A DNA stretch of 64,000 nt from NCBI GenBank assembly GCA_963696675.1, contig CAVOLM010000008.1, positions 1 through 64,000 of the forward strand, given 5' to 3'. The position numbers were made by a program, and so were the translations under genes. This document shows, one piece after another, positions 50,958 through 58,611 of the stretch (positions are counted from its first letter, which is position 1; each line of letters starts with the position of its first letter). A model generated the notes under the pieces. The model was not told the origin of the DNA and made no database searches. It saw nothing but the letters and a program-made list of their open reading frames with translations. The stretch is from DATBVX01 sp963696675. GTDB lineage: Bacteria > Pseudomonadota > Gammaproteobacteria > Steroidobacterales > Steroidobacteraceae.

Positions 50958-50973
50958 TGTACGTCAGCGCACA
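50958..50973. promoter_or_regulatory. TGTAC-N6-GTACA operator, site 5
   Basis: TGTACGTCAGCGCACA, one mismatch in the right half. Centred 72 bp before the diguanylate cyclase start. Confidence 0.6.
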
Positions 50974-51008
50974 TTAGTGCGCTGCAGCAGGCATTATGCG
51001 GCGTTCGT

Positions 51009-51272
51009 TCAGGTATTGCGGACGGGTGAACTCGTCGCGCGACTTGCCCACGCGTTCTGCGGAAGCTGCGATCGCCCTGCCATTACGTGGTCTTTGATGT
51101 TGGCTTGGGCAGCGCGCATGCCGGCGGCCTCACGAGTGTGACTGCACGCATCGGATGCAACGAATTCGCGGCACTCGCAATGCCATCCGCCGCCGGACTC
51201 GAAGACCACTCGATAGCGATCTATCCGGTACTCGCTCCGCACGATGGCGCCGCCACGCCCAGTACTTTCCAA
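51009..51272 (-). CDS. 87-residue SWIM-zinc-finger-like protein
   Basis: TTG 51272 has GAGGAA six bases upstream, and operator site 6 is centred 70 bp before it. Both support this start over longer forms, which would run into a terminator. The middle W-x-C-x-C ... ACSHTREAAGMRAAQ matches the SWIM pattern CxC-x(n)-CxH (HCECREFVASDACSH). SWIM domains bind DNA or proteins; here it stands almost alone. Possibly a small regulator. No family name. Confidence 0.5.
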   Translation of the reverse strand: MESTGRGGAIVRSEYRIDRYRVVFESGGGWHCECREFVASDACSHTREAAGMRAAQANIKDHVMAGRSQLPQNAWASRATSSPVRNT

Positions 51273-51333
51273 GATAGGTTCCTCAAGTACTCCGCAACCA
51301 TACAGAGCGTGGGCGAAACCTTCCAGGTGCGTC

Positions 51334-51349
51334 TGTACGTTGCCCCACG
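51334..51349. promoter_or_regulatory. TGTAC-N6-GTACA operator, site 6 (degenerate)
   Basis: TGTACGTTGCCCCACG: left half perfect, right half weak. Centred 70 bp before the SWIM-like gene, matching the spacing of sites 4, 5 and 7. Confidence 0.4.
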
Positions 51350-51364
51350 GACTTCTTGAACAGC

Positions 51365-51396
51365 AAAAAACCCCGCACAACCTGCGCCATGCGGGG
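51365..51396 (-). terminator. Terminator of the BON gene
   Basis: On the minus strand CCCCGCA/TGCGGGG stem with a twelve-base loop and six Ts. It lies 85 bp after the BON stop. Sequence shared with the hairpins at 37746 and 50174. Confidence 0.85.
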
Positions 51397-51481
51397 TCGA
51401 AAGGGTGCCGGGCGTGTCCCTCGCCGGCGAGCCTTCAGCTATCTACCGCATCAAAGCGTCGTAAGAGCCTTCGAATTGACG

Positions 51482-52299
51482 CTATTGACCGGCCTTTACC
51501 GTTCCCTGGGCAAGCTCGATGGCCAGAGCACGCTCTGCTGCCCGCGCTGTCCACCTCTGCCGCTCAGCGTGACGATGCCCTTGTCGGTGCTCACCGAGAT
51601 ATCGGAACCGGCAACATTGCTGGACATCATGAAGGTGGACTTCACCTTGGTCGTGATCCATCCGTCCGACATGCCCTGCTCGGCATCCTTCGTGGAGGTC
51701 TTGGCGGTATCGGCGACGCCCGACTTCGCAGTGCTGACCACCAGCTGATTGTCCACCGCGACGACGCCGCGCGTGTCCATGGCCAGCCGGCCAGCGAGAT
51801 CCTTGGTCGCCTTGCTATCGGCCGTGCCCATCAGCGACACCTTGCCCCGTTTCGTATCGACGTTTGTGGCCAAGCCTTCCGTATTCTTGCTCCACACCAG
51901 CTTCGACTTGACCGCGGAGGTGATCGTCGCATCGTCGATCACTTCGCCATAGCTGCGATCTGTCGAGGATCGTGCCGGCGGAACATAGTCAGCCTGAACC
52001 ACGATCTGATTGTCCACGTCCTTGATGCCGTCGACGCCAAGAGCGATCTGCTTGGCCAGATCCTTGTTGACACTTTCGTCCACTTTGCCGGTCAGCGTGG
52101 CCTTGCCCTCGTGCACCGACACCTTGAGATCGTTTGAGCGCAGGTAAGGACTCAGGGCATACGTCGTCCAGATCTGCGATTCCTGCCGTGCTTCAGTGAC
52201 GTCCTGAGACGGGGTAGTTGCGGCCGCCGCGCCGCTGCCCGCGACCATCGCCAGAGCGATGCCCGAGCTGAGAAGTAGTTTGCGGGATTGTTTGTACAT
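51482..52299 (-). CDS. Periplasmic BON-domain protein, OsmY-like (3' frameshift)
   Basis: About 272 residues. Signal peptide LLLSSGIALAMVAGSGAAAA. Three BON domains: LKVSVHEGKATLTGKVDESVNKDLAKQIALGVDGIKDVDN, LATNVDTKRGKVSLMGTADSKATKDLA, and SDISVSTDKGIVTLSGR continuing as ERALAIELAQGTVKAGQ after a one-base shift near 51555, ending TAG at 51482. Binds phospholipid or shields the envelope under osmotic stress. Upstream (52347-52358) is a GGTCAGATGACC palindrome of unknown use; no TGTAC site is seen here. Confidence 0.86.
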
Positions 52300-52484
52300 G
52301 AAAATAGCTCCGTTACGAGAAGATCAACATGATGCTTGTGGATGGCGGTCAGATGACCGTCCCCGAAGAGAGTGGGAGGAGTCCGGAGCACCTGCCGCCC
52401 CGCTTCGTCGGAACGGCGCCTCTGATGCCCTGAATCAGGCTGGCCAGCAGAATCGTGGCCTTGTAGATTGGGGGGACAATAGAG

Positions 52485-53280
52485 GTGAATGATCGCGACG
52501 TCGGTGCGCCACCGCGCTTATAGGATTCAGGCACTTGTCCGCTGTGGCTCTGAGATCCGGGATTATGGCACCTGGGTTTGCACCTGCAGCTCGTGGAGAT
52601 GCCGCTAGGAACGGTCTTGTATGAATCGGGCGATACGCTGCGCCACCTGTACTTTCCGACTCACCGCCATCGTGTCCCTGCTGTATGTCATGGAGGACGG
52701 CGCATCCGCCGAGATCGCCGTCGTCGGCAACGAGGGCATCGTGGGCATCGCCCTGTTCATGGGAGGGGAGACGATGCCGAATCGGGCCGTCGTGCAGAGC
52801 GCAGGACACGCCTACCGACTGAGAGGGCAGTTGCTCAAGCAGGAGTTCAACGGGCCGGGGCGCTGCAGCACCTTCTGCTGCGCTACACCCTGGCCCTGCT
52901 GAGCCAGATGGCCCAGACCGCCGTCTGCAACCGCCACCATTCGGTGGATCAGCAGCTATGTCGCTGGCTGCTTCTCAGCCTCGACCGGTCTGCCCTCGAA
53001 CGAGCTGAGCATGACCCAGGAGCTGATCGCCAACATGCTGGGAGTGCGGCGCGAGGGGGTGACCGAGGCTGCCGGACAACTGCAGAACCTGGGCGTGATC
53101 CGCTACAGCCGTGGACAGATCGTGGTGCTCGATCGGAAAAGACTCGAGCAGCTGTCCTGCGAATGCTACGCAGTGGTCAAGAAAGAAAGCGATCGGTTGC
53201 TCGCTCCCAGGGAAGACGCAAGCCGCACCAGGAAAACTGGGCGCCGCGGCGCCGCATTGCGCCCCTCGACTGCGCACTAA
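52485..53280 (+). CDS. Crp/Fnr-family regulator, copy 1 (frameshifted)
   Basis: About 245 residues after joining. Cyclic-nucleotide-binding-like barrel: HLQLVEMPLGTVLYESGDTLRHLYFPT, AIVSLLYVMEDGASAEIAVVGNEGIVGI, then a dimerisation helix and a C-terminal winged HTH (MTQELIANMLGVRREGVTEAAGQLQNLGVIRYSRGQIVVLDRKRLEQL). Ends with the Cys-rich CECYAVVK typical of this subgroup, which lacks the Fnr iron-sulfur Cys set. Frames change near 52520, 52665, 52850 and 52985. Start approximate (GTG 52485). Candidate binder of the TGTAC-N6-GTACA sites. Confidence 0.78.
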
Positions 53281-53342
53281 ATCAGTCGCAAAAGCGGCCT
53301 GCCGAACAGACGAGCGCACCGGTTCGCGCGATCGTGTACGGC

Positions 53343-54064
53343 ATGAGTTCCTCAATCTCGACGTCGAAACGCGTTCCGGCGCAGAATCTTCTGCTCGCGG
53401 CACTGCCTGATGCGGCGCGACGGCGCCTCCTTGCAGGCTGTGAGCCAGTCGACCTCGCGATTGGCACCGTGCTTTGCGAGCCGGGCGAGCGCATTCGCGA
53501 CGTTTTCTTCCCCATTGACAGCTTCATCTCTCTGCATCTCTCCGAAAGTGGATGATGCAGCGCTCGAACTAGGCCTGGTTGGCGACGAAGGCATGCTGGG
53601 GATTTCCCTGATGCTCGGTGCGGACGTCGCACCACTCCAAGGACTGGTGCAGGGCGCCGGGCGCGCCTGGCCGGTGAAGGCCGCACCATTCTTGCGCGAG
53701 CTCGAGCACGGTCCGGCGTTGCGCCGGGAGCTCAACCGGTATGTGTATGTCACGCTGATCCAGCTCGCACAGACCGCCGTGTGTACACGCTTCCATGTGG
53801 TCGAGGCACGGCTCGCCCGGTGGCTGTTGATGACCCGGGATCGGTCGCACGCCGACGATTTCCATGTCACGCATGAGTTTCTGGCCTTCATGCTGGGCGT
53901 ACGGCGCGCGGGCATCACTCGAGCTGCGAGCTCGTTGCAGCGGCGTAACCTCATTCGCTACAGCCGCGGCAACGTTCATGTCGTGGATGGTCGCGGCCTG
54001 GAAGCAGCCTCCTGCGGTTGCTACGCAAAACGACAAGAGAACCTATACGCGCATCTACGTCTAG
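53343..54064 (+). CDS. Crp/Fnr-family regulator, copy 2 (frameshifted)
   Basis: About 240 residues. ATG 53343; sensor barrel LLLAALPDAARRRLLAGCEPVDLAIGTVLCEPGERIRDVFFPIDSFISL, then LVGDEGMLGISLMLGADVAPL. HTH: THEFLAFMLGVRRAGITRAASSLQRRNLIRYSRGNVHVVDGRGLEAASCGCYAK. Frame changes near 53550 and near 54030; the latter gives the natural short end DKRTYTRIYV and TAG at 54064. Paralogue of copy 1, 62 bp apart, probably one operon and possibly heterodimeric partners. Confidence 0.8.
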
Positions 54065-54261
54065 TGGGCGGGATCAATGCGGCGCAGGCGCGCCGCCTTC
54101 ATCTTCCCAAGCATCGAGTTGCGTCGCCAGCTGCGGCTCATGCGCATCAGAAGCCGCACGGGGGCGTTCAGCGAAAGTCGGCGCGTTCGGGCGTTTCAAC
54201 TCTGCTTCGAGTCGTACCGGGTTGTCTCCCGCCGCATGGTTATGCATGACTGGGCTCCGGA

Positions 54262-55299
54262 CTACGTGCCTAGTGGTTTCGTTGCCGCGCTGAAAGAGTC
54301 AGGGAAGCCGACCATACGTCCTAGATCCTCCTCCCAGAGCTTCATGCGCGCGCATGCGAAGCTGCTGCGCAACGTGAACCTGGGCGCCTGCTGCAGCAAG
54401 GGGCTGGATTCAAACGCCGCGCGCAAGCGGTAATTCGGAATGCGCGGCGCCAGGTGATGAATGTGGTGGTAGCCGATATTACCCGTAAACCAGTGCAGCA
54501 CTCGGGGCAGGTCGTAGTAAGAGCTGCCCACAATGGCTGCTTGATTGGCGTCCCAGTCTTCCCGCCGTGACCAGTAGGCACGTTCGAAAATGTGCTGTAC
54601 GTAAAACAGCCACACCCCCATTGCTCCCGCGACCAGAACCACGGGCACATGCACGAGCAGCAACGTGCGCCAGCCGATTGTTAGTCCGCATGACACAACG
54701 ACGGCCACGAGCGTGAAATTGTTGAGCAACACGCTTGCCCATTCCTTCCTCCAGGACAACGGCAGGTCGAATGGAAACCGATGCTTGATGAGGAACTGGT
54801 AGGTCGGGCCCAGCCCCAGCAGCACGGGCATGCTGCGATAGAGGCGGTACCCGAAGCGGCCCCATCGCGAGCGCATCCGATACTCCTTCATGGTCAGCGT
54901 TCGGACGTCGCCGAACTCGCGCCGATCAAGGTTCCCCGAGGTGCCGTGATGGATCGCGTGGGTCTTCTTCCAGTAGCTGAACGGAAACAGCGTGATCAAC
55001 CCGAGACAGGCGCCCACCCATTGGTTGGCCCGCCTGCTGGCGAAATACGAGCCATGCCCGCAATCGTGCTGGATGATGAACAGGCGTACGTACAGTCCAG
55101 CCGTCGGTAGCACCAACAGCAAGGTCCAGCCATAGCCCCAGCCTGAGTGCAGGCTCCACGCCATCAGGAACCAAAGGAGCGCGAATGCCGGCAGCGTATT
55201 GGCCAGCTGCCAGAGCGCCCGCCCCAGGGACGGCCGCGCGAAAGGCGCGCACAGCTGTCGCTCAGTTCCGGTGATGTGCCCGCTCATCGTGCTGTTCAT
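54262..55299 (-). CDS. Membrane fatty acid desaturase
   Basis: 345 residues, intact. Three His boxes carry the di-iron centre: HDCGH (about 79), HAIHH (about 115) and HHIHH (about 277). Four TM segments. Similar to delta-12/omega-6 acyl-lipid desaturases. Introduces double bonds into membrane acyl chains, altering fluidity under cold or envelope stress. Operator site 7 is centred 71 bp upstream of ATG 55299. About 200 bp between its stop and Crp copy 2 hold no gene I can support. Confidence 0.9.
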   Translation of the reverse strand: MNSTMSGHITGTERQLCAPFARPSLGRALWQLANTLPAFALLWFLMAWSLHSGWGYGWTLLLVLPTAGLYVRLFIIQHDCGHGSYFASRRANQWVGACLGLITLFPFSYWKKTHAIHHGTSGNLDRREFGDVRTLTMKEYRMRSRWGRFGYRLYRSMPVLLGLGPTYQFLIKHRFPFDLPLSWRKEWASVLLNNFTLVAVVVSCGLTIGWRTLLLVHVPVVLVAGAMGVWLFYVQHIFERAYWSRREDWDANQAAIVGSSYYDLPRVLHWFTGNIGYHHIHHLAPRIPNYRLRAAFESSPLLQQAPRFTLRSSFACARMKLWEEDLGRMVGFPDSFSAATKPLGT

Positions 55300-55362
55300 G
55301 TCGCTACCGCTCTACCCAGAGACTCGCCAGCATGTTCTTTAACCTTCGCTCGCAGGGGCGTC

Positions 55363-55378
55363 TGTACGATTGCGCACA
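55363..55378. promoter_or_regulatory. TGTAC-N6-GTACA operator, site 7
   Basis: TGTACGATTGCGCACA, one mismatch in the right half, centred 71 bp before the desaturase start. Confidence 0.6.
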
Positions 55379-55523
55379 GAGCGATCCGCGCAACGCTCGA
55401 CTGATGGTTTGCGGGGGTGCACTGGTGGACGAGAAGCGTTTCTCACTCTGACGCTTTGACCGAGGGAGTGCGAGTGCGCGGGCGCTACACTCCCTTGACA
55501 GCCTGTCTCTATGGAGCCCGCCG

Positions 55524-56063
55524 ATGAAGTGCCCGCGCTGCAAGACACCGGACCTCAAGCCAACGATCATTGAGGAGTACCTGCCGGCGGCAGGCTGCCC
55601 CAGCTGCGAAGGGACCCTCGTGTCGCTCGTGTACTACCGCCACTGGGCCGAGATTCAGAAAGCGCCGACCGAGGCCACATCGCAAGACACGACCATCTCG
55701 ATCGAGACTACGGACACCACGACGGCCCTCACCTGCCCGAAGTGCAGTCGCGTCATGATGAAGTACAAGCTGACAGGGACGGTTTCCAATCGCCTCGATG
55801 TCTGCTCACTGTGTGATGAGGCGTGGCTTGACCGGGGTGAATGGGAACTGCTCGAAGCGCTGCACCTCAGTCACCTGATGCCGGCAATCTTCACCGACCA
55901 ATGGCAGCGGCGCATTCGTCGCGATGTGGTGGAAGGCACGCGCCGTTCCGTCCTGGCGGGATTAATAGGAGAGCCCGGCGCCGCCCGAGTGGAAGAATTC
56001 GGTGCATGGCTACAGCAGAGCAAGCACAAGTTCCACATTCTTCAGTACCTCTATCGAGGCTGA
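55524..56063 (+). CDS. Double zinc-ribbon (zf-TFIIB) protein
   Basis: 179 residues, intact. Two CxxC pairs in each ribbon: MKCPRCK ... GCPSCEG and TCPKCSRVMMKYKL ... CSLCDEAWLDRGEWELLEAL; the latter is the zf-TFIIB signature with W-L-D-x-G-E. The C-terminal part is helical and basic. Role unknown; such proteins probably bind nucleic acid or act in assembly. Single gene. Confidence 0.8.
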   Translation: MKCPRCKTPDLKPTIIEEYLPAAGCPSCEGTLVSLVYYRHWAEIQKAPTEATSQDTTISIETTDTTTALTCPKCSRVMMKYKLTGTVSNRLDVCSLCDEAWLDRGEWELLEALHLSHLMPAIFTDQWQRRIRRDVVEGTRRSVLAGLIGEPGAARVEEFGAWLQQSKHKFHILQYLYRG

Positions 56064-56172
56064 TTCCCGACCGGAGAATCCAAAGAAACGCCGGGGAAAT
56101 CAGAAATCGCGCCCGCCGGCGGCCGATCCTTGGCCGCCAGCGACTTGCGTTGAAGACGTCGGACTCTGTTCC

Positions 56173-57726
56173 CTAGCGCCAGCCGTCGATCTCGAGAATG
56201 TACCCGTGAGCGTAGCCAAGGCCGTACACGCTCGTCGTGCCGACACCGATAGCGTGCTGAATACTGACGAAGAAGCGCTTGCCCGAGGCATCAAAAACGC
56301 CGCCCGTCCACTCGGCTCCGCCACCGCCGGCCAGCGAGCCGCTCTGATCGTTGATCGTGCCGATCTTGATGCAGCCATCGCCGAGAATGTCCTTGTCACC
56401 GCGGTCATCCAGACAATCCCACAGGTCGTTGCCGCGAGCGGGAGTCGAAAGTGGGCCCTCGCCGTCTTCATGCAGGATCCAGTTGCCGCGACCCGGTTGA
56501 TAGGCGATGTTGTCCATCATCGCGAAGTCGAAGAAGCCGATGACGAGCGGCTGGTACTCCGGGGTCGAGTTCGCCAGCAGCGTATAGGTCACGCTGCCCG
56601 AGGTTTGAGTCGTAGTCGTCGTATCGGCCGCCTGCGCGAACGTGCCATCGGTGATGCAGTAGACCTCTCCCCAGTGATTGTCACCACCGCTGTTCACGGG
56701 CAGATCCTGCCCCGTGTTCGTGCCGCAGAATCGTACGTTGCCCGTGGCGATAGCTTTCCGGTCGAGGTCCATGTCTTCCGGGCGGTAGTACGCGGTCAGC
56801 TTGAGCGCAGCGGCCGCCGCGCGCAGATTGCTGCGAGTGATCGTGGTTGTACCGACGACCTGGCCCTCGATGAGTTCCAGCCAGTTGCCGCGCCCGAACT
56901 CGCTGCCTTGTCCGACATCGGTACTGTTGGAGTTGCGGCCGATCCGCAGTCCGAACACGCGACCGTCAGTGTAGGGCGATTGCGCGAGATCGACGATTGG
57001 TGGATTGCCGGGAGTCCAGAGCGCGGTGGGGATGAACTTGATCTGCGACCCGCCTGGAGCACCCAGACCGCCTGTGCCCGGACGGTTCTCGTCACTGTAG
57101 TAGGTCACCCCGTTCGGCAGTATCGCGAAACCCTCGAACGAGAAAGCCCCCAGAGCCGGACGCAGGGCGACGTGACCGGCGTCCGTGCCGCTCAGCGTGT
57201 TTCCAGAGAGAACGACGTTGGTCGTGTGCAGCGGATCGATGATCTCGACCACTTTGCTCGCGGCGCTGTTTTCCTCCGCTGCGATGATCGTTCCCCAGGG
57301 GGTCTTGCGCGTCGGGTCACAGCGGTTCAGGCCGGTCAAGATCGTCTCTACGGCTCCGTCCGAAAGACGAATGCGCTGGATACCAGGAACTGCGGTACCT
57401 TCCTCGTTGCACGCGATCAGGTGAGTCGGGTGCACGTCATCGGGCCACAATACCATCTGGTCGATGTTGCCGCCGAGTTCGTTTGCCTCGCTCACCACTC
57501 TTGCCGTGAGTCCGGGCGCCAGCGTCACCAGCTGCCTCGGATCTGCTTGCGCCGCCGCTCCGGTGACCTGTGTCGTGGATGACGCATTCAACGTGCCGAA
57601 CACGCCGAACAGCGCCGGCGCCTCGGCCTTGAGCAAAATTTCGACCTGGCGTCCGAAGTCGATGGCACCCGCCGTCGTTGCGACGGCAGCCGAACCAAGC
57701 AGGGACGCAAACAATTTCGCCTTCAT
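56173..57726 (-). CDS. PhoX-like DUF839 phosphatase, exported
   Basis: 517 residues, intact. Short signal peptide KLFASLLGSAAVATTAGA. The beta-propeller body carries DUF839/PhoX features: HLIACNEEGTAVPG, TPWGTIIAAEEN with metal Glu pair, FEGFAILPNGVTYYSDEN, YYRPEDMDLD and DNIAYQPGRGNWILHEDGEGP. PhoX enzymes are Ca/Fe-dependent alkaline phosphatases of the periplasm. No Tat motif is seen, unlike classical PhoX, so Sec export is likely. Monocistronic by spacing. Confidence 0.83.
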   Translation of the reverse strand: MKAKLFASLLGSAAVATTAGAIDFGRQVEILLKAEAPALFGVFGTLNASSTTQVTGAAAQADPRQLVTLAPGLTARVVSEANELGGNIDQMVLWPDDVHPTHLIACNEEGTAVPGIQRIRLSDGAVETILTGLNRCDPTRKTPWGTIIAAEENSAASKVVEIIDPLHTTNVVLSGNTLSGTDAGHVALRPALGAFSFEGFAILPNGVTYYSDENRPGTGGLGAPGGSQIKFIPTALWTPGNPPIVDLAQSPYTDGRVFGLRIGRNSNSTDVGQGSEFGRGNWLELIEGQVVGTTTITRSNLRAAAAALKLTAYYRPEDMDLDRKAIATGNVRFCGTNTGQDLPVNSGGDNHWGEVYCITDGTFAQAADTTTTTQTSGSVTYTLLANSTPEYQPLVIGFFDFAMMDNIAYQPGRGNWILHEDGEGPLSTPARGNDLWDCLDDRGDKDILGDGCIKIGTINDQSGSLAGGGGAEWTGGVFDASGKRFFVSIQHAIGVGTTSVYGLGYAHGYILEIDGWR

Positions 57727-58092
57727 TTAAAGATTCCTCCAACAGAGAGATTGGGACTGCCGGTGCCCCGGACAGCTCACGGCTCGGCTGCATCAAGACG
57801 TGGCTCACTCCATGAGGGCAGCCCGCGGATGTTGCGGAGGATTTGTGTCGAGGGCGTGAAAGGTTGATGAAGACGAAATGTCCGCCCACGACGATCGTCG
57901 TTCATATTCGGCCATCGGCGAAAGTGGCCATCAACAACATCGACGCGCCCGCCAATGGCAGCGCCCACTTGGAGTTCGACAACCCAGTGGATCCGTGACG
58001 ACGACCCGCAAAAACGACATGCCGATTGGAACTTTTCGGGCCATTGGATGTAGAGTGTTTGTCGTGAGACGTTGCGAGAAACCAACTTCGCT
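57727..58092. other. Intergenic region with leader-like repeat copy
   Basis: About 365 bp between PhoX-like (leftward) and DUF2946 (rightward). It contains copy A of a 75-bp direct repeat (57896-57970) that matches the signal-peptide region of the PD40 gene at 63.2 kb. Otherwise no gene I can support. Confidence 0.5.
57896..57970 (-). repeat. 75-bp direct repeat, copy A
   Basis: Matches 63210-63283 with one substitution and one inserted base. The copy at 63.2 kb codes for the signal peptide of the PD40 protein (minus strand). Here the extra base breaks that frame and the match ends after the leader, so this is a truncated duplicate. Confidence 0.85.
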
Positions 58093-58489
58093 ATGAGAAC
58101 GCGTGGTTTTGCTGGTTCGTCAACACGGCTGGTGCTGCTGCTGTGTTGCCTGCTGACGTCGACGTTGCAGGTCTACGTCGCCCAGACCCACGTCCACATT
58201 CCGCCCTACGTCGCGCACTTCACGGCTGGCCAGCCGGTCGTCGATGCCATCGCCGCAACCTCGGATCGACCGCGATGGCCCGCTGAGTCCGCGCCCCGGC
58301 ACAGAACGAGTACATCTTTGCCCGCTCTGCCAGGTCGTCGCACACGCAGGGGCGCTGCTCACGCCGGCGCACACCGAGGCACTGACCTCGTGCGCTGCTG
58401 GCTCGGTCGTTCCGCTCGACGTCACTCCCCTCGTCTCAATCGCCGCGGTCTCCTACAACTGGCAGGGCCGCGGTCCGCCGCTCGTCTGA
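58093..58489 (+). CDS. DUF2946-like small membrane-associated protein (one frameshift)
   Basis: About 131 residues. ATG 58093 leads into a hydrophobic segment (STRLVLLLCCLLTSTLQVYVAQTHVH) with His residues after it. After a frame change near 58275 comes VHLCPLCQVVAHAGALLTP, the CxxC motif of DUF2946, and LVSIAAVSYNWQGRGPP at the end. Such proteins sit beside metal TonB receptors and are thought to take part in metal handling. The receptor gene starts 122 bp downstream. Confidence 0.7.
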
Positions 58490-58611
58490 CTCCACACCCC
58501 AGCTCTTGACGGCAATTCGCGGCTGAGCCGCGCGTTGCGTCTGCCTCATTCCGTGCACGTCGAAGGCGGCTTCACGTGCCGGCTCTTACTGATTCGTGGA
58601 GTAACTCAGCC

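Noticed and set aside
52347..52358. GGTCAGATGACC palindrome upstream of the BON gene
   Set aside because: Single occurrence, short, and unlike the TGTAC family; could be an operator but nothing supports it beyond symmetry.
54077..54433. Possible 118-residue basic protein downstream of Crp copy 2
   Set aside because: More than half of it overlaps the intact desaturase gene on the other strand and no family is recognised; the free part (54065-54261) is too short to judge.
57777..58085. Minus-strand frame over the intergenic region before DUF2946
   Set aside because: It runs through the broken leader repeat in the wrong frame and shows no domain afterwards.
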